Source: Candidatus Pedobacter colombiensis (GTDB lineage: Bacteria > Bacteroidota > Bacteroidia > Sphingobacteriales > Sphingobacteriaceae). From it: a stretch of DNA of 64,000 nucleotides. Numbering within the stretch: position 1 is the stretch's first letter; each line of letters starts with the position of its first letter. Shown piece by piece: positions 46,181 through 52,261 of the stretch. The position numbers and the translations under genes were made by a program. The notes below the pieces were generated by a model that did no database searches, was not told the origin of the DNA, and was given only the letters and a program-made list of their open reading frames with translations. Location of the stretch: the NCBI GenBank assembly GCA_029202485.1, contig CP119313.1, forward strand, positions 4,030,001 to 4,094,000. The letters are read 5' to 3'.

Positions 46181-46206
46181 AATTCATGATTCATGAATCA
46201 TGAATT
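46181..46206. promoter_or_regulatory. 26-bp perfect palindrome, candidate operator of the cassette
   Basis: The half-site AATTCATGATTCA is followed by its exact complement, so all 26 bases are symmetrical, with TTCATGA repeated inside. It lies just upstream of the winged-helix gene and overlaps a weak -7-like ATTGTTTG (46184-46177), as expected for a repressor site. Confidence 0.65.
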
Positions 46207-46323
46207 AAAAAATGTTGTTAAAGAGAATTTGATATTTAAGTTTAGCATTAATTATCCTCAGAGCAACTTTACTGTACTATAAGCATTATAATTACTTCGA
46301 TACTCGTTAAGTTTATTTTCAAT

Positions 46324-46527
46324 TTGCAACTTGAGAATTTCTCCACTCCGGATCATTCAGAAACTCAATTGATTTCCAATAATCTACCCGCTGAAATCAA
46401 TTATATAAAGGAATATGAGAAAATATTACAATTTGGACGTGATAATTATCAAAATATTGATCCGATAGACGCACAAAACATCACGACCCTACTAGAGAGT
46501 TTTGCCGAACTAGTAATTGCAGGCTAA
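46324..46527 (+). CDS. Small open frame, probably not a functional gene or a relic
   Basis: A 67-codon frame that can start only at a TTG; the frame stays open upstream to 46252 but has no ATG or GTG. The predicted product is acidic and ends YIKEYEKILQFGRDNYQNIDPIDAQNITTLLESFAELVIAG, which looks like real protein sequence of amphipathic helices but matches no family I recognise. It lies divergently upstream of the cassette. It could be the remains of a mobile-element gene or a chance frame. Confidence 0.2.
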   Translation: MQLENFSTPDHSETQLISNNLPAEINYIKEYEKILQFGRDNYQNIDPIDAQNITTLLESFAELVIAG

Positions 46528-46921
46528 ATAAAAATTACCGTAGTATAGATAAATAATCAAAACCCTGTCAAACCGTTCATAATCATGTATTCTTGATATG
46601 CTCATCTCTACTATTTATTAGACTTTTATTTTATCAGAAGATCGTGAGCTTCGAAAATACAACTAATTTTTAAGGCATTTTTTTGGATTAAATAGGTACC
46701 ATGCAGGTATTGTTTCTTCTGGTTCGAATTCATTTAACATATCTTCCCAGAAATTCGAACCATTACTTGCTTATCTGAACTCAAGCAAGACATCAAATCA
46801 CTATTAATCAATAACTTGAGATAAAGTTAACCGAAAAATCTGTAATTTTCGCCCAATTTTATCAGTCAAAATCTGGAAAAATCAGAAAATTCTCAAATTG
46901 CTGATTACTAGATATATCGAT
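46528..46921. other. Gene-free spacer at the right edge of the accessory cassette
   Basis: About 390 AT-rich bases without coding potential. It holds the second copy of the 14-base flanking word (46600-46613) and the segment GAAGATCGTGAGCTTC (46637-46652). The parts of that segment occur inverted in the left spacer. Nothing else is recognisable. Confidence 0.45.
46600..46613. repeat. Right copy of the 14-base flanking repeat (GCTCATCTCTACTA)
   Basis: One mismatch to the copy at 41881-41894, same orientation. About 350 bases from the 3' end of the tRNA-Arg gene. Confidence 0.4.
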
Positions 46922-46957
46922 AAAAAAAAGAAGGAATCTCATTGCTGAAATTCCCTC
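46922..46957 (-). terminator. Intrinsic terminator of the tRNA-Arg transcript
   Basis: On the minus strand GAGGGAATTTCA-GCAA-TGAGATTCCTTC folds into a hairpin (G-T pairs included) and is followed by eight T residues. It begins 7 bases after the CCA end of the tRNA. Confidence 0.8.
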
Positions 46958-46963
46958 TTTCTG

Positions 46964-47040
46964 TGGTGCACTTGTAGGGATTCGAACCCCAAACCTTCTC
47001 ATCCGTAGTGAGATGCTCTATCCAATTGAGCTACAAATGC
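46964..47040 (-). tRNA. tRNA-Arg (anticodon ACG)
   Basis: It reads GCATTTG at the 5' end, pairing with CAAGTGC at the 3' end (one T-G pair), then discriminator A and an encoded CCA. The D-arm contains TAGCTCAATTGGATAGAGCA, the anticodon stem-loop is TCTCA-CTACGGA-TGAGA with ACG at positions 34-36, and the T-arm carries GGTTCGAATCC. It decodes CGN arginine codons after A34 deamination. It has its own promoter and terminator. tRNA genes are common integration targets, and the accessory cassette lies on its 3' side. Confidence 0.95.
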
Positions 47041-47063
47041 ATTTCCGTTTCGTTAACGGACTG

Positions 47064-47093
47064 CAAAAGTAATGCTTCAAATTGATTTTACAA
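47064..47093 (-). promoter_or_regulatory. Promoter of tRNA-Arg: TTG-N19-TACTTTTG
   Basis: TTG (47093-47091), 19 bases, TACTTTTG (47071-47064) on the minus strand: full match to the Bacteroidota consensus, 23 bases before the tRNA 5' end. Confidence 0.6.
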
Positions 47094-47139
47094 ACTTTTT
47101 TTGCAAAAAAATCTAAGCATTACCTTTAAAAAATTAAGG

Positions 47140-47604
47140 TTAAGCTTCAACCACTTCCTTAATTGCATCAAAATCAGGCATATTACCCGCCTCCTCTAAA
47201 ACCTCCGAATGGATAATTTTTCCTTCTTCATCGATTACAAAAGCTGCTCTTTTTGATACTCCCTTTAAATTAAGAACAAAATCTTCATAAAATGAGCTGT
47301 AAGCTTGTGATATTTCTTTGTTGAAATCTGACAATAAAGGGAACTGGTAAGCCTGTTCTTCTTTAAACTTAGCCAATGTAAAAGGAGAATCAACTGAAAT
47401 TCCTACAACATCAGCATTCATTCCCTGGTAATAACCAAAGCTATCTCTCATTGTACATAGTTGTGCTGTGCAAACTCCTGTAAATGCCAAAGGAAAAAAG
47501 TGTACAACCAATTTCTTCCCTTTATAATCTGACAGAGATACTTCTTTCAAATCAGTATTTAATAATGTAAAATCTGGGGCTTTGTCGCCAACTTGTAATG
47601 CCAT
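47140..47604 (-). CDS. Peroxiredoxin (AhpE/BCP-like, thiol peroxidase)
   Basis: 154 cytoplasmic residues. The AhpC/TSA fold starts at VGDKAPDFTLLNTDLKEVSLSDYKGKK, with the peroxidatic site PLAFTGVCTAQLC (P-x-x-x-T-x-x-C, Cys near residue 45) and the conserved Arg in SKRAAFVIDEEGK. The CxxxxC arrangement just after the peroxidatic Cys allows an atypical 2-Cys mechanism, although AhpE-like members may use external thiols. It reduces hydrogen and alkyl peroxides. It is monocistronic; the upstream spacer has an unusual repeat array. Confidence 0.9.
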   Translation of the reverse strand: MALQVGDKAPDFTLLNTDLKEVSLSDYKGKKLVVHFFPLAFTGVCTAQLCTMRDSFGYYQGMNADVVGISVDSPFTLAKFKEEQAYQFPLLSDFNKEISQAYSSFYEDFVLNLKGVSKRAAFVIDEEGKIIHSEVLEEAGNMPDFDAIKEVVEA

Positions 47605-47692
47605 ATTAGTTTATTTTTATTAGTAGTATATTTTTTAAATGTATGCTGATAATAATTAGTCTGATAAAGATCCTTCACAAGATTAAGGTTTC

Positions 47693-47722
47693 TTCACACC
47701 TTGTTCACACCTCCTTCACACC
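47693..47722. repeat. Three TTCACACC repeats at exact 11-base spacing
   Basis: TTCACACC begins at 47693, 47704 and 47715, one helical turn apart, with TTCACAA at 47674 as a looser fourth copy. Phased TTCACA-N5 repeats resemble the tandem sites bound by OmpR/PhoB-type response regulators. They lie 90-120 bases upstream of the peroxiredoxin start. Confidence 0.45.
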
Positions 47723-47727
47723 AAACC

Positions 47728-47749
47728 CACAAAAAGGTACCTTTTTGTG
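47728..47749. repeat. 22-bp perfect palindrome with a GGTACC centre
   Basis: CACAAAAAGGT followed by its exact complement. It can form a hairpin between the RmlD-like gene and the peroxiredoxin gene. On the minus strand it could end the RmlD-like transcript, or it may be part of the adjacent regulatory array. Confidence 0.5.
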
Positions 47750-47791
47750 AAGGAAGTGTGTCTAATGTGTGGATCATGTGAGGAGCAGTCC

Positions 47792-48697
47792 TTAACTCCT
47801 GTTTAGCTGCCGGTCAATTATTGCCAAACCTTCCTCAAAACTCCGAGGCTTATAGCCCAGTTCCGAAATGGTCTTATCTAATATGAAACCTGTTCTTGCA
47901 GGTCTTTTTGCAGTTTGATTTAAAGTCTCGGCACTAACCTCATTAATCAGGGTTTTATCCAGATGCCAATAATCGGCTACACGGGCAACCAATTCAGAAA
48001 TGCTCATCATATCTTTTCCCGAAGCATTGTAAACGCCGCGGGCATCTTTTTCCACTGCAAGTAAGCAACAATCTGCCAAATCTTCGGCCAGAGTTGGCAT
48101 CCGCCACTGATCATTAACCACATTAATAGGATTACCCTTTTCAAGCGCCCCCTTAGCCCATAGTACAATATTGCTTCTACTCATATCACTCACAATACCA
48201 TATACTATAATGGTACGAAGGATTGCCCAACGGCAGGTAGAATTTTTGATAACCTCTTCCGCTTCCAGTTTGGTAATTCCATAATAGCTTAAAGGATTCG
48301 GAGGAGCCACTTCATCATATGGGCCATTAGCACCATCAAATATAAAATCCGTTGATAAATGCACCAACTGAATATTATGTTCTTCGCAAAGCGACACCAA
48401 TGTTTTCACAGCTCCAACATTTAGCTGATGCGCCAATACCTTTTCAGACTCACAAGTATCCACATTGGTCATAGCAGCAGTGTTAATAATTGCATCCGGC
48501 TGATATTTTTCTACAACTGCCTTAACATTTTTAGGATCAAGAATATCCATTTCGGCATAAGTGTACCCTACTTTAACAGGAAAACGATTAACCCCTTTTG
48601 AAGTTGCAATGAGATTAAACTGGTTCGTTTCCAGTAATCGCTGTGTTATTTTCTGTCCTAAAAGGCCATTACTACCTGTTACCAGTATTGTCTTCAT
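47792..48697 (-). CDS. RmlD-like SDR family reductase (dTDP-4-dehydrorhamnose reductase type)
   Basis: A 301-residue Rossmann enzyme of the extended short-chain dehydrogenase group. The nucleotide motif is TGSNGLLGQK (residues 7-16), the substrate loop INTAAMTNVDTCE, and the catalytic YYGITKLEAEE contains Tyr-x-x-x-Lys. The sequence around VHLSTDFIFDGANGPYDE and MPTLAEDLADCCLLAVE follows RmlD closely. RmlD itself makes dTDP-L-rhamnose, but no rmlA, rmlB or rmlC is nearby, so the in-vivo substrate is uncertain. It is divergent from atpD. Confidence 0.82.
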   Translation of the reverse strand: MKTILVTGSNGLLGQKITQRLLETNQFNLIATSKGVNRFPVKVGYTYAEMDILDPKNVKAVVEKYQPDAIINTAAMTNVDTCESEKVLAHQLNVGAVKTLVSLCEEHNIQLVHLSTDFIFDGANGPYDEVAPPNPLSYYGITKLEAEEVIKNSTCRWAILRTIIVYGIVSDMSRSNIVLWAKGALEKGNPINVVNDQWRMPTLAEDLADCCLLAVEKDARGVYNASGKDMMSISELVARVADYWHLDKTLINEVSAETLNQTAKRPARTGFILDKTISELGYKPRSFEEGLAIIDRQLNRS

Positions 48698-48836
48698 GAG
48701 CTTATAATTTCTTAATTAACAGTCATACAAGGCCCTAAACCCTCGATTTTATGCTGCTTATGTACTCGCTAAAATACCATTTTAAAAACTGTTGAAAAAC
48801 TTTTTATTTATATATGCAATTCTTGTATAAAAATTT

Positions 48837-48844
48837 TAACTTTG
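48837..48844 (+). promoter_or_regulatory. -7 box (TAACTTTG) of atpD
   Basis: Exact TAnnTTTG match 70 bases upstream of the atpD ATG. No TTG sits at the normal -33 distance. Confidence 0.4.
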
Positions 48845-48914
48845 CAAACCAAATTGTAGGCTTATAAAAGGGCCTTTAACAAATTGATATTTATAATTTT
48901 ACCCAAAACAATAT

Positions 48915-50420
48915 ATGCCTAACATTGGAAAAATAGCGCAGATTATAGGACCGGTAGTTGACGTGAGTTTTGCTGACGATGCTCATTTACCTCAAATTTT
49001 CTCTGCATTAGAGATTGAAAAAGAAAACGGACAGAAGGTCGTTTTAGAAGTTCAACAACATCTTGGTGAAGACCGCATACGTGCAATCGCTATGGACTCG
49101 ACCGACGGTTTAGTTCGCGGAATGAAAGTACTAGATACTGGATCTCCTATCAAAATGCCTGTTGGTGACCAAATTAAAGGTCGTTTATTCAATGTTGTTG
49201 GTGAAGCTATTGACGGTATCAACGCAGTTGATAAAGTAGATGGCAGGCCAATTCACAATGCCCCTCCTAAATTTGAAGATTTATCAACTGAAACTGAAGT
49301 ACTTTTTACAGGTATCAAAGTAATCGATTTATTAGAGCCTTATGCTAAAGGTGGTAAAATCGGTTTGTTCGGCGGTGCGGGTGTAGGTAAAACCGTATTG
49401 ATCATGGAATTGGTAAACAACATTGCGAAAGCATATGCTGGTTTATCTGTATTTGCTGGTGTGGGTGAGCGTACACGTGAAGGTAATGACCTTTTACGTG
49501 AGTTTATCGAATCTGGGGTAATCAACTATGGTGATGATTTCTTGCATTCAATGGAAAAAGGTGGATGGGACTTGAGTAAAGTTGATACAGACAAATTAAA
49601 AGAGTCTAAAGCAACATTGGTGTTCGGTCAAATGAACGAGCCTCCAGGTGCACGTGCTCGTGTAGCATTATCTGGATTAACAGTTGCTGAATATTTCCGT
49701 GATGGTGAAGGTGAAGGCGCTGGAAAAGATATCCTTTTCTTCGTTGATAATATCTTCCGTTTCACTCAAGCTGGTTCTGAGGTATCTGCACTATTAGGTC
49801 GTATGCCTTCTGCGGTAGGTTACCAACCAACCCTGGCTACTGAGATGGGTTTAATGCAAGAGCGTATTACCTCAACTAAACGTGGTTCAATTACATCTGT
49901 ACAAGCTGTATATGTACCTGCGGATGATTTAACTGACCCTGCTCCGGCTACAACATTTGCCCACTTAGATGCAACAACTGTATTGTCTCGTAAAATTGCT
50001 GAGTTAGGTATCTATCCTGCAGTGGATCCATTGGATTCTACTTCACGTATCCTTTCTCCTGCTGTTTTAGGTGACGAACACTACAATACTGCTCAACGCG
50101 TAAAAGAAACTTTACAACGTTATAAAGAACTTCAGGATATCATCGCCATCTTAGGTATGGACGAGTTATCTGAGGAAGATAAATTAATCGTATCACGCGC
50201 ACGCCGTGTTCAACGTTTCTTATCTCAACCTTTCCACGTTGCTGAGCAATTTACAGGATTAAAAGGTGTATTGGTTGACATTAAAGATACCATCAAAGGA
50301 TTTAACATGATCATGGATGGTGAAGTTGATGAGTATCCAGAAGCAGCATTTAACCTTGTAGGTAGCATTGAAGAAGCTATTGAAAAAGGTAAAAAACTAT
50401 TAGCGGAAGCAAATAACTAA
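48915..50420 (+). CDS. atpD: F1Fo ATP synthase subunit beta
   Basis: 501 residues, the catalytic subunit of the F1 head that converts ADP and phosphate to ATP using rotation driven by the proton gradient. The P-loop is GLFGGAGVGKTVLIMELVNN. The catalytic-site segment AGVGERTREGNDL and the nucleotide-binding ILFFVDNIFRFTQAGSEVSALLGRMPSAVGYQPTLATEM are invariant for AtpD. The remaining atp genes are not in this window except atpC, so the operon is split, as is usual for this phylum. The coding strand shows the smooth codon use of a highly expressed gene. Confidence 0.98.
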   Translation: MPNIGKIAQIIGPVVDVSFADDAHLPQIFSALEIEKENGQKVVLEVQQHLGEDRIRAIAMDSTDGLVRGMKVLDTGSPIKMPVGDQIKGRLFNVVGEAIDGINAVDKVDGRPIHNAPPKFEDLSTETEVLFTGIKVIDLLEPYAKGGKIGLFGGAGVGKTVLIMELVNNIAKAYAGLSVFAGVGERTREGNDLLREFIESGVINYGDDFLHSMEKGGWDLSKVDTDKLKESKATLVFGQMNEPPGARARVALSGLTVAEYFRDGEGEGAGKDILFFVDNIFRFTQAGSEVSALLGRMPSAVGYQPTLATEMGLMQERITSTKRGSITSVQAVYVPADDLTDPAPATTFAHLDATTVLSRKIAELGIYPAVDPLDSTSRILSPAVLGDEHYNTAQRVKETLQRYKELQDIIAILGMDELSEEDKLIVSRARRVQRFLSQPFHVAEQFTGLKGVLVDIKDTIKGFNMIMDGEVDEYPEAAFNLVGSIEEAIEKGKKLLAEANN

Positions 50421-50431
50421 TATTGATAAAT

Positions 50432-50471
50432 AGCGGCGAGGTTTGAGCTGAATGATTCAAACCTCGCCGCT
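50432..50471 (+). ncRNA. Intercistronic hairpin between atpD and atpC (15-bp perfect stem)
   Basis: AGCGGCGAGGTTTGA (50432-50446) pairs perfectly with TCAAACCTCGCCGCT (50457-50471) around a 10-base loop. There is no U-run, so it is probably a processing or stability element, not a terminator; it may set the beta:epsilon ratio. The downstream flank CTCCTAT is shared with the hairpin at 58374-58406. Confidence 0.6.
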
Positions 50472-50486
50472 CCTATCTAAAAGCAA

Positions 50487-50729
50487 ATGACATTAGAAAT
50501 ATTAACACCAGACAAGAAAGTTTTTGAAGGAGAGGTAACTGCTGTTACCGTACCGGGAACAATGGGCTCGTTCCAGATTTTGCACGACCATGCTCCTATT
50601 ATTTCTACTTTGGAGGATGGCCCCGTAATTATTAAAAGCAAAACCGGCGATAATACCTTTATTATTAAAGGTGGTGTGGTTGAGGTCTTAAAAAACAAGA
50701 TTATTGTTTTGGCCGAAGGGGTTGCTTAA
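50487..50729 (+). CDS. atpC: F1Fo ATP synthase subunit epsilon, short form
   Basis: 80 residues: only the N-terminal beta-sandwich that attaches to gamma and the c-ring (MTLEILTPDKKVFEGEVTAVTVPGTMG; HDHAPIISTLEDG). The C-terminal helical hairpin of the usual 130-140-residue epsilon, which inhibits ATP hydrolysis, is absent, and the frame ends cleanly at VLAEGVA*. Short epsilon subunits are normal in Bacteroidota, so this is not a truncation. It follows atpD by 66 bases with a strong hairpin between them, and a perfect terminator follows. Confidence 0.95.
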   Translation: MTLEILTPDKKVFEGEVTAVTVPGTMGSFQILHDHAPIISTLEDGPVIIKSKTGDNTFIIKGGVVEVLKNKIIVLAEGVA

Positions 50730-50751
50730 TATTTTATCATACAATATTGTA

Positions 50752-50783
50752 AAGCCCTTTGAAATTTCAAAGGGCTTTTTTTG
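50752..50783 (+). terminator. Intrinsic terminator after atpC
   Basis: AAAGCCCTTTGAAA/TTTCAAAGGGCTTT followed by T residues to 50783. It is a clean rho-independent terminator. Confidence 0.85.
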
Positions 50784-51035
50784 TATCCAATAAAATATGA
50801 TTTTCATCAACTTTTTTGGTAGACCACTCGGTTTTAGGAAGAAAATCACAAAAAATACAATGCTCGCATAACAACCATACCGAATACCGAAATCATATTT
50901 GGTATAGTAGCATCCAATTAACATACCAAAAATAGCAATATCAACAAATTAAAATCTGACTTTATTTAAAACAAAAGAATTATATTTTTTTTCAATTATT
51001 TTCACCCAGCTATTGATAGTTTAAATAGCAAGAAC
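50784..51035. other. Spacer upstream of the ilv leader
   Basis: About 250 AT-rich bases with no coding potential seen. It holds the -33 element of the candidate ilv promoter at its right end. Confidence 0.4.
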
Positions 51036-51043
51036 TAAATTGG
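51013..51043 (+). promoter_or_regulatory. Candidate promoter of the ilv-leu operon: TTG-N20-TAAATTGG
   Basis: TTG at 51013-51015, 20 bases, then TAAATTGG (one mismatch to TAnnTTTG) at 51036-51043. Transcription would start about 25 bases before the leader-peptide ATG. Confidence 0.4.
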
Positions 51044-51074
51044 ATTTATAAAGCAATAACAAATAAATAATAAA

Positions 51075-51158
51075 ATGAACCTTTCAATTACAGCATTATT
51101 TAATGTCATTATTAACCTTATTATTCTTCTGATTCTTCAGAAGGACAAGGCGCTGTAA
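51075..51158 (+). CDS. ilv operon leader peptide (27 codons, Leu/Ile/Val rich)
   Basis: The frame begins MNLSITALFNVIINLIILLI and ends with the last seven codons LQKDKAL before a TAA. Fourteen of 27 residues are Leu, Ile or Val, including nearly unbroken runs at codons 11-13 and 15-21. It is too short to be an ordinary protein and lies between the promoter and an intrinsic terminator, ahead of ilvE. This is the design of branched-chain amino acid attenuators: scarcity of charged tRNA stalls the ribosome in the run and lets the transcript fold into an antiterminator. It has not been tested here; the call rests on codon content, position and the RNA pairings described below. Confidence 0.8.
   Translation: MNLSITALFNVIINLIILLILQKDKAL
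51126..51154 (+). promoter_or_regulatory. Attenuator upstream elements (pause hairpin and antiterminator strand)
   Basis: CTTCTGA-TTCT-TCAGAAG (51126-51143) forms a 7-bp hairpin inside the leader codons. Just after it, GGCGCT (51149-51154) is complementary to AGCGCC (51188-51193), the 5' arm of the terminator. A ribosome finishing the leader peptide would cover GGCGCT; one stalled in the Leu/Ile run would leave it free. Confidence 0.6.
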
Positions 51159-51186
51159 ATGAATATTTAATAAAAAAAATATACGC

Positions 51187-51214
51187 AAGCGCCCCCCAAA
51201 AGTGGCGCTTTTTT
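51187..51214 (+). terminator. Attenuator terminator upstream of ilvE
   Basis: AAGCGCC...GGCGCTT with a 10-base loop, followed directly by TTTT (six Ts including the stem end). It lies 28 bases after the leader stop codon and about 40 bases before ilvE. Confidence 0.75.
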
Positions 51215-51252
51215 AATGAAACAATATCATACCAAAACATAGCTATAACCAA

Positions 51253-52143
51253 ATGCAATACTTTAACTCAAATACAGTGCTTTACTTAAATGGCCAGTTC
51301 CAAAAAGCAACTGACACGACTGCAGATATTTACGGGCAGTCATTACACTATGGCTATGCTGTATTTGAAGGAATAAGAGCATACAATACCCATAATGGAA
51401 CCCGGGTTTTTAAAGCCAGAGAACATTATGAACGCTTAAAGCGCTCTGCAGAATTGATGCATATCCCCTTTCCATGGGATGTAAAAGACCTAATCAAGCA
51501 GACCTACAAATTATTGGAAATCAATAATTTGAAAAACGCTTACATCCGCCCCCTAATTTATTGCGCACCTAACATGTCATTAATCGGTGGAACAAAACCA
51601 TCCATTATGATCTGTGCATGGGAATGGGGCGCTTACCTTGGACACGAACAATTAAAAGTTTGTATTTCGAGTTACGAAAGACCCAATCCTAAATCGACAC
51701 AAATAGAAGCTAAAGTAAGTGGCAATTATGTAAACTCCATACTAGCTACAACCGAAGCAAAGAGCAAAGGTTTTGACGAAGCATTATTGCTGGACATGAA
51801 CCAAAAGATTGCGGAAGCTCCAGGGGCAAATATCTTCATTGAAAAGAATGGAAAATTGTTTACCCCTCCACTAGGTAACATCTTACCAGGTATAACTCGC
51901 GCAACGGTAATCGAATTATGCCGGGTCCTTGATATTGAGGTGATAGAAAAGCACTTAACTGTAACCGACCTGAAACATGCTGATAGTGCATTTTTCTGCG
52001 GTACAGCTTCTGAAATTGCAGGAATAGCTTCAATTGATGAATATAAGTTTCCGGTCAGATGGATTGATTCGATTGGTGCAACCATACAGCGCACTTATAA
52101 ATGCCTGGTATTAGAAAAACAGAACTACGAAGTGATTATTTAG
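51253..52143 (+). CDS. ilvE: Branched-chain amino acid aminotransferase
   Basis: A 296-residue class IV PLP aminotransferase. The N-terminal YGQSLHYGYAVFEGIRAY is the family signature. The Schiff-base lysine lies in TQIEAKVSGNYVNSILATTEAK, and the phosphate- and substrate-binding segments are IAEAPGANIFIEKNGKLFTPPLGNILPGITR and FFCGTASEIAGI. It transfers the amino group between glutamate and the 2-oxo acids of Leu, Ile and Val, the last step of each pathway. It is the first structural gene after the attenuator, so its expression should follow branched-chain amino acid supply. A 118-base repeat-containing gap separates it from ilvD. Confidence 0.95.
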   Translation: MQYFNSNTVLYLNGQFQKATDTTADIYGQSLHYGYAVFEGIRAYNTHNGTRVFKAREHYERLKRSAELMHIPFPWDVKDLIKQTYKLLEINNLKNAYIRPLIYCAPNMSLIGGTKPSIMICAWEWGAYLGHEQLKVCISSYERPNPKSTQIEAKVSGNYVNSILATTEAKSKGFDEALLLDMNQKIAEAPGANIFIEKNGKLFTPPLGNILPGITRATVIELCRVLDIEVIEKHLTVTDLKHADSAFFCGTASEIAGIASIDEYKFPVRWIDSIGATIQRTYKCLVLEKQNYEVII

Positions 52144-52156
52144 AACCAGGATAAAA

Positions 52157-52200
52157 GAGCCAGGAACAAGGAGCAAAGATTAAGGAGCCAGGAACAAGGA
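52157..52200 (+). repeat. Two copies of a 16-base word at 28-base spacing between ilvE and ilvD
   Basis: GAGCCAGGAACAAGGA at 52157-52172 and again at 52185-52200, embedded in a purine-rich AAAGATTAAGG context with partial third copies. It looks like a small intergenic minisatellite. No function is evident. Confidence 0.6.
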
Positions 52201-52261
52201 TTAAAGATAAAAGAGCTAAGACAAATAAAAATATAAGAACCTAATATACCGAACTAAAAAT

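Noticed and set aside
41784..46855. TGGGCGAAAA at 41784-41793 and its inverted copy at 46846-46855, possible terminal inverted repeats of a transposon
   Set aside because: Only 10 bases, flanks unrelated, no transposase between them and no target-site duplication visible.
46964..47040. Integration of the cassette into the 3' end of tRNA-Arg
   Set aside because: I looked for a second copy of the tRNA 3' end (the GGTTCGAATCC region) at the far side of the cassette near 41500-41960 and found none, and no integrase gene is present.
47693..47722. CRISPR array made of the TTCACACC repeats
   Set aside because: The repeats are 8 bases with 3-base spacers, far too short for CRISPR, and no cas gene is present.
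47792..48697. Firm rmlD assignment
   Set aside because: No other dTDP-rhamnose genes are nearby and many RmlD-like reductases act on other sugars, so only the family is given.
50432..50471. Intrinsic terminator between atpD and atpC
   Set aside because: There is no U-run after the stem, and atpC has to be transcribed from the atpD promoter, so I treat it as an intercistronic hairpin.
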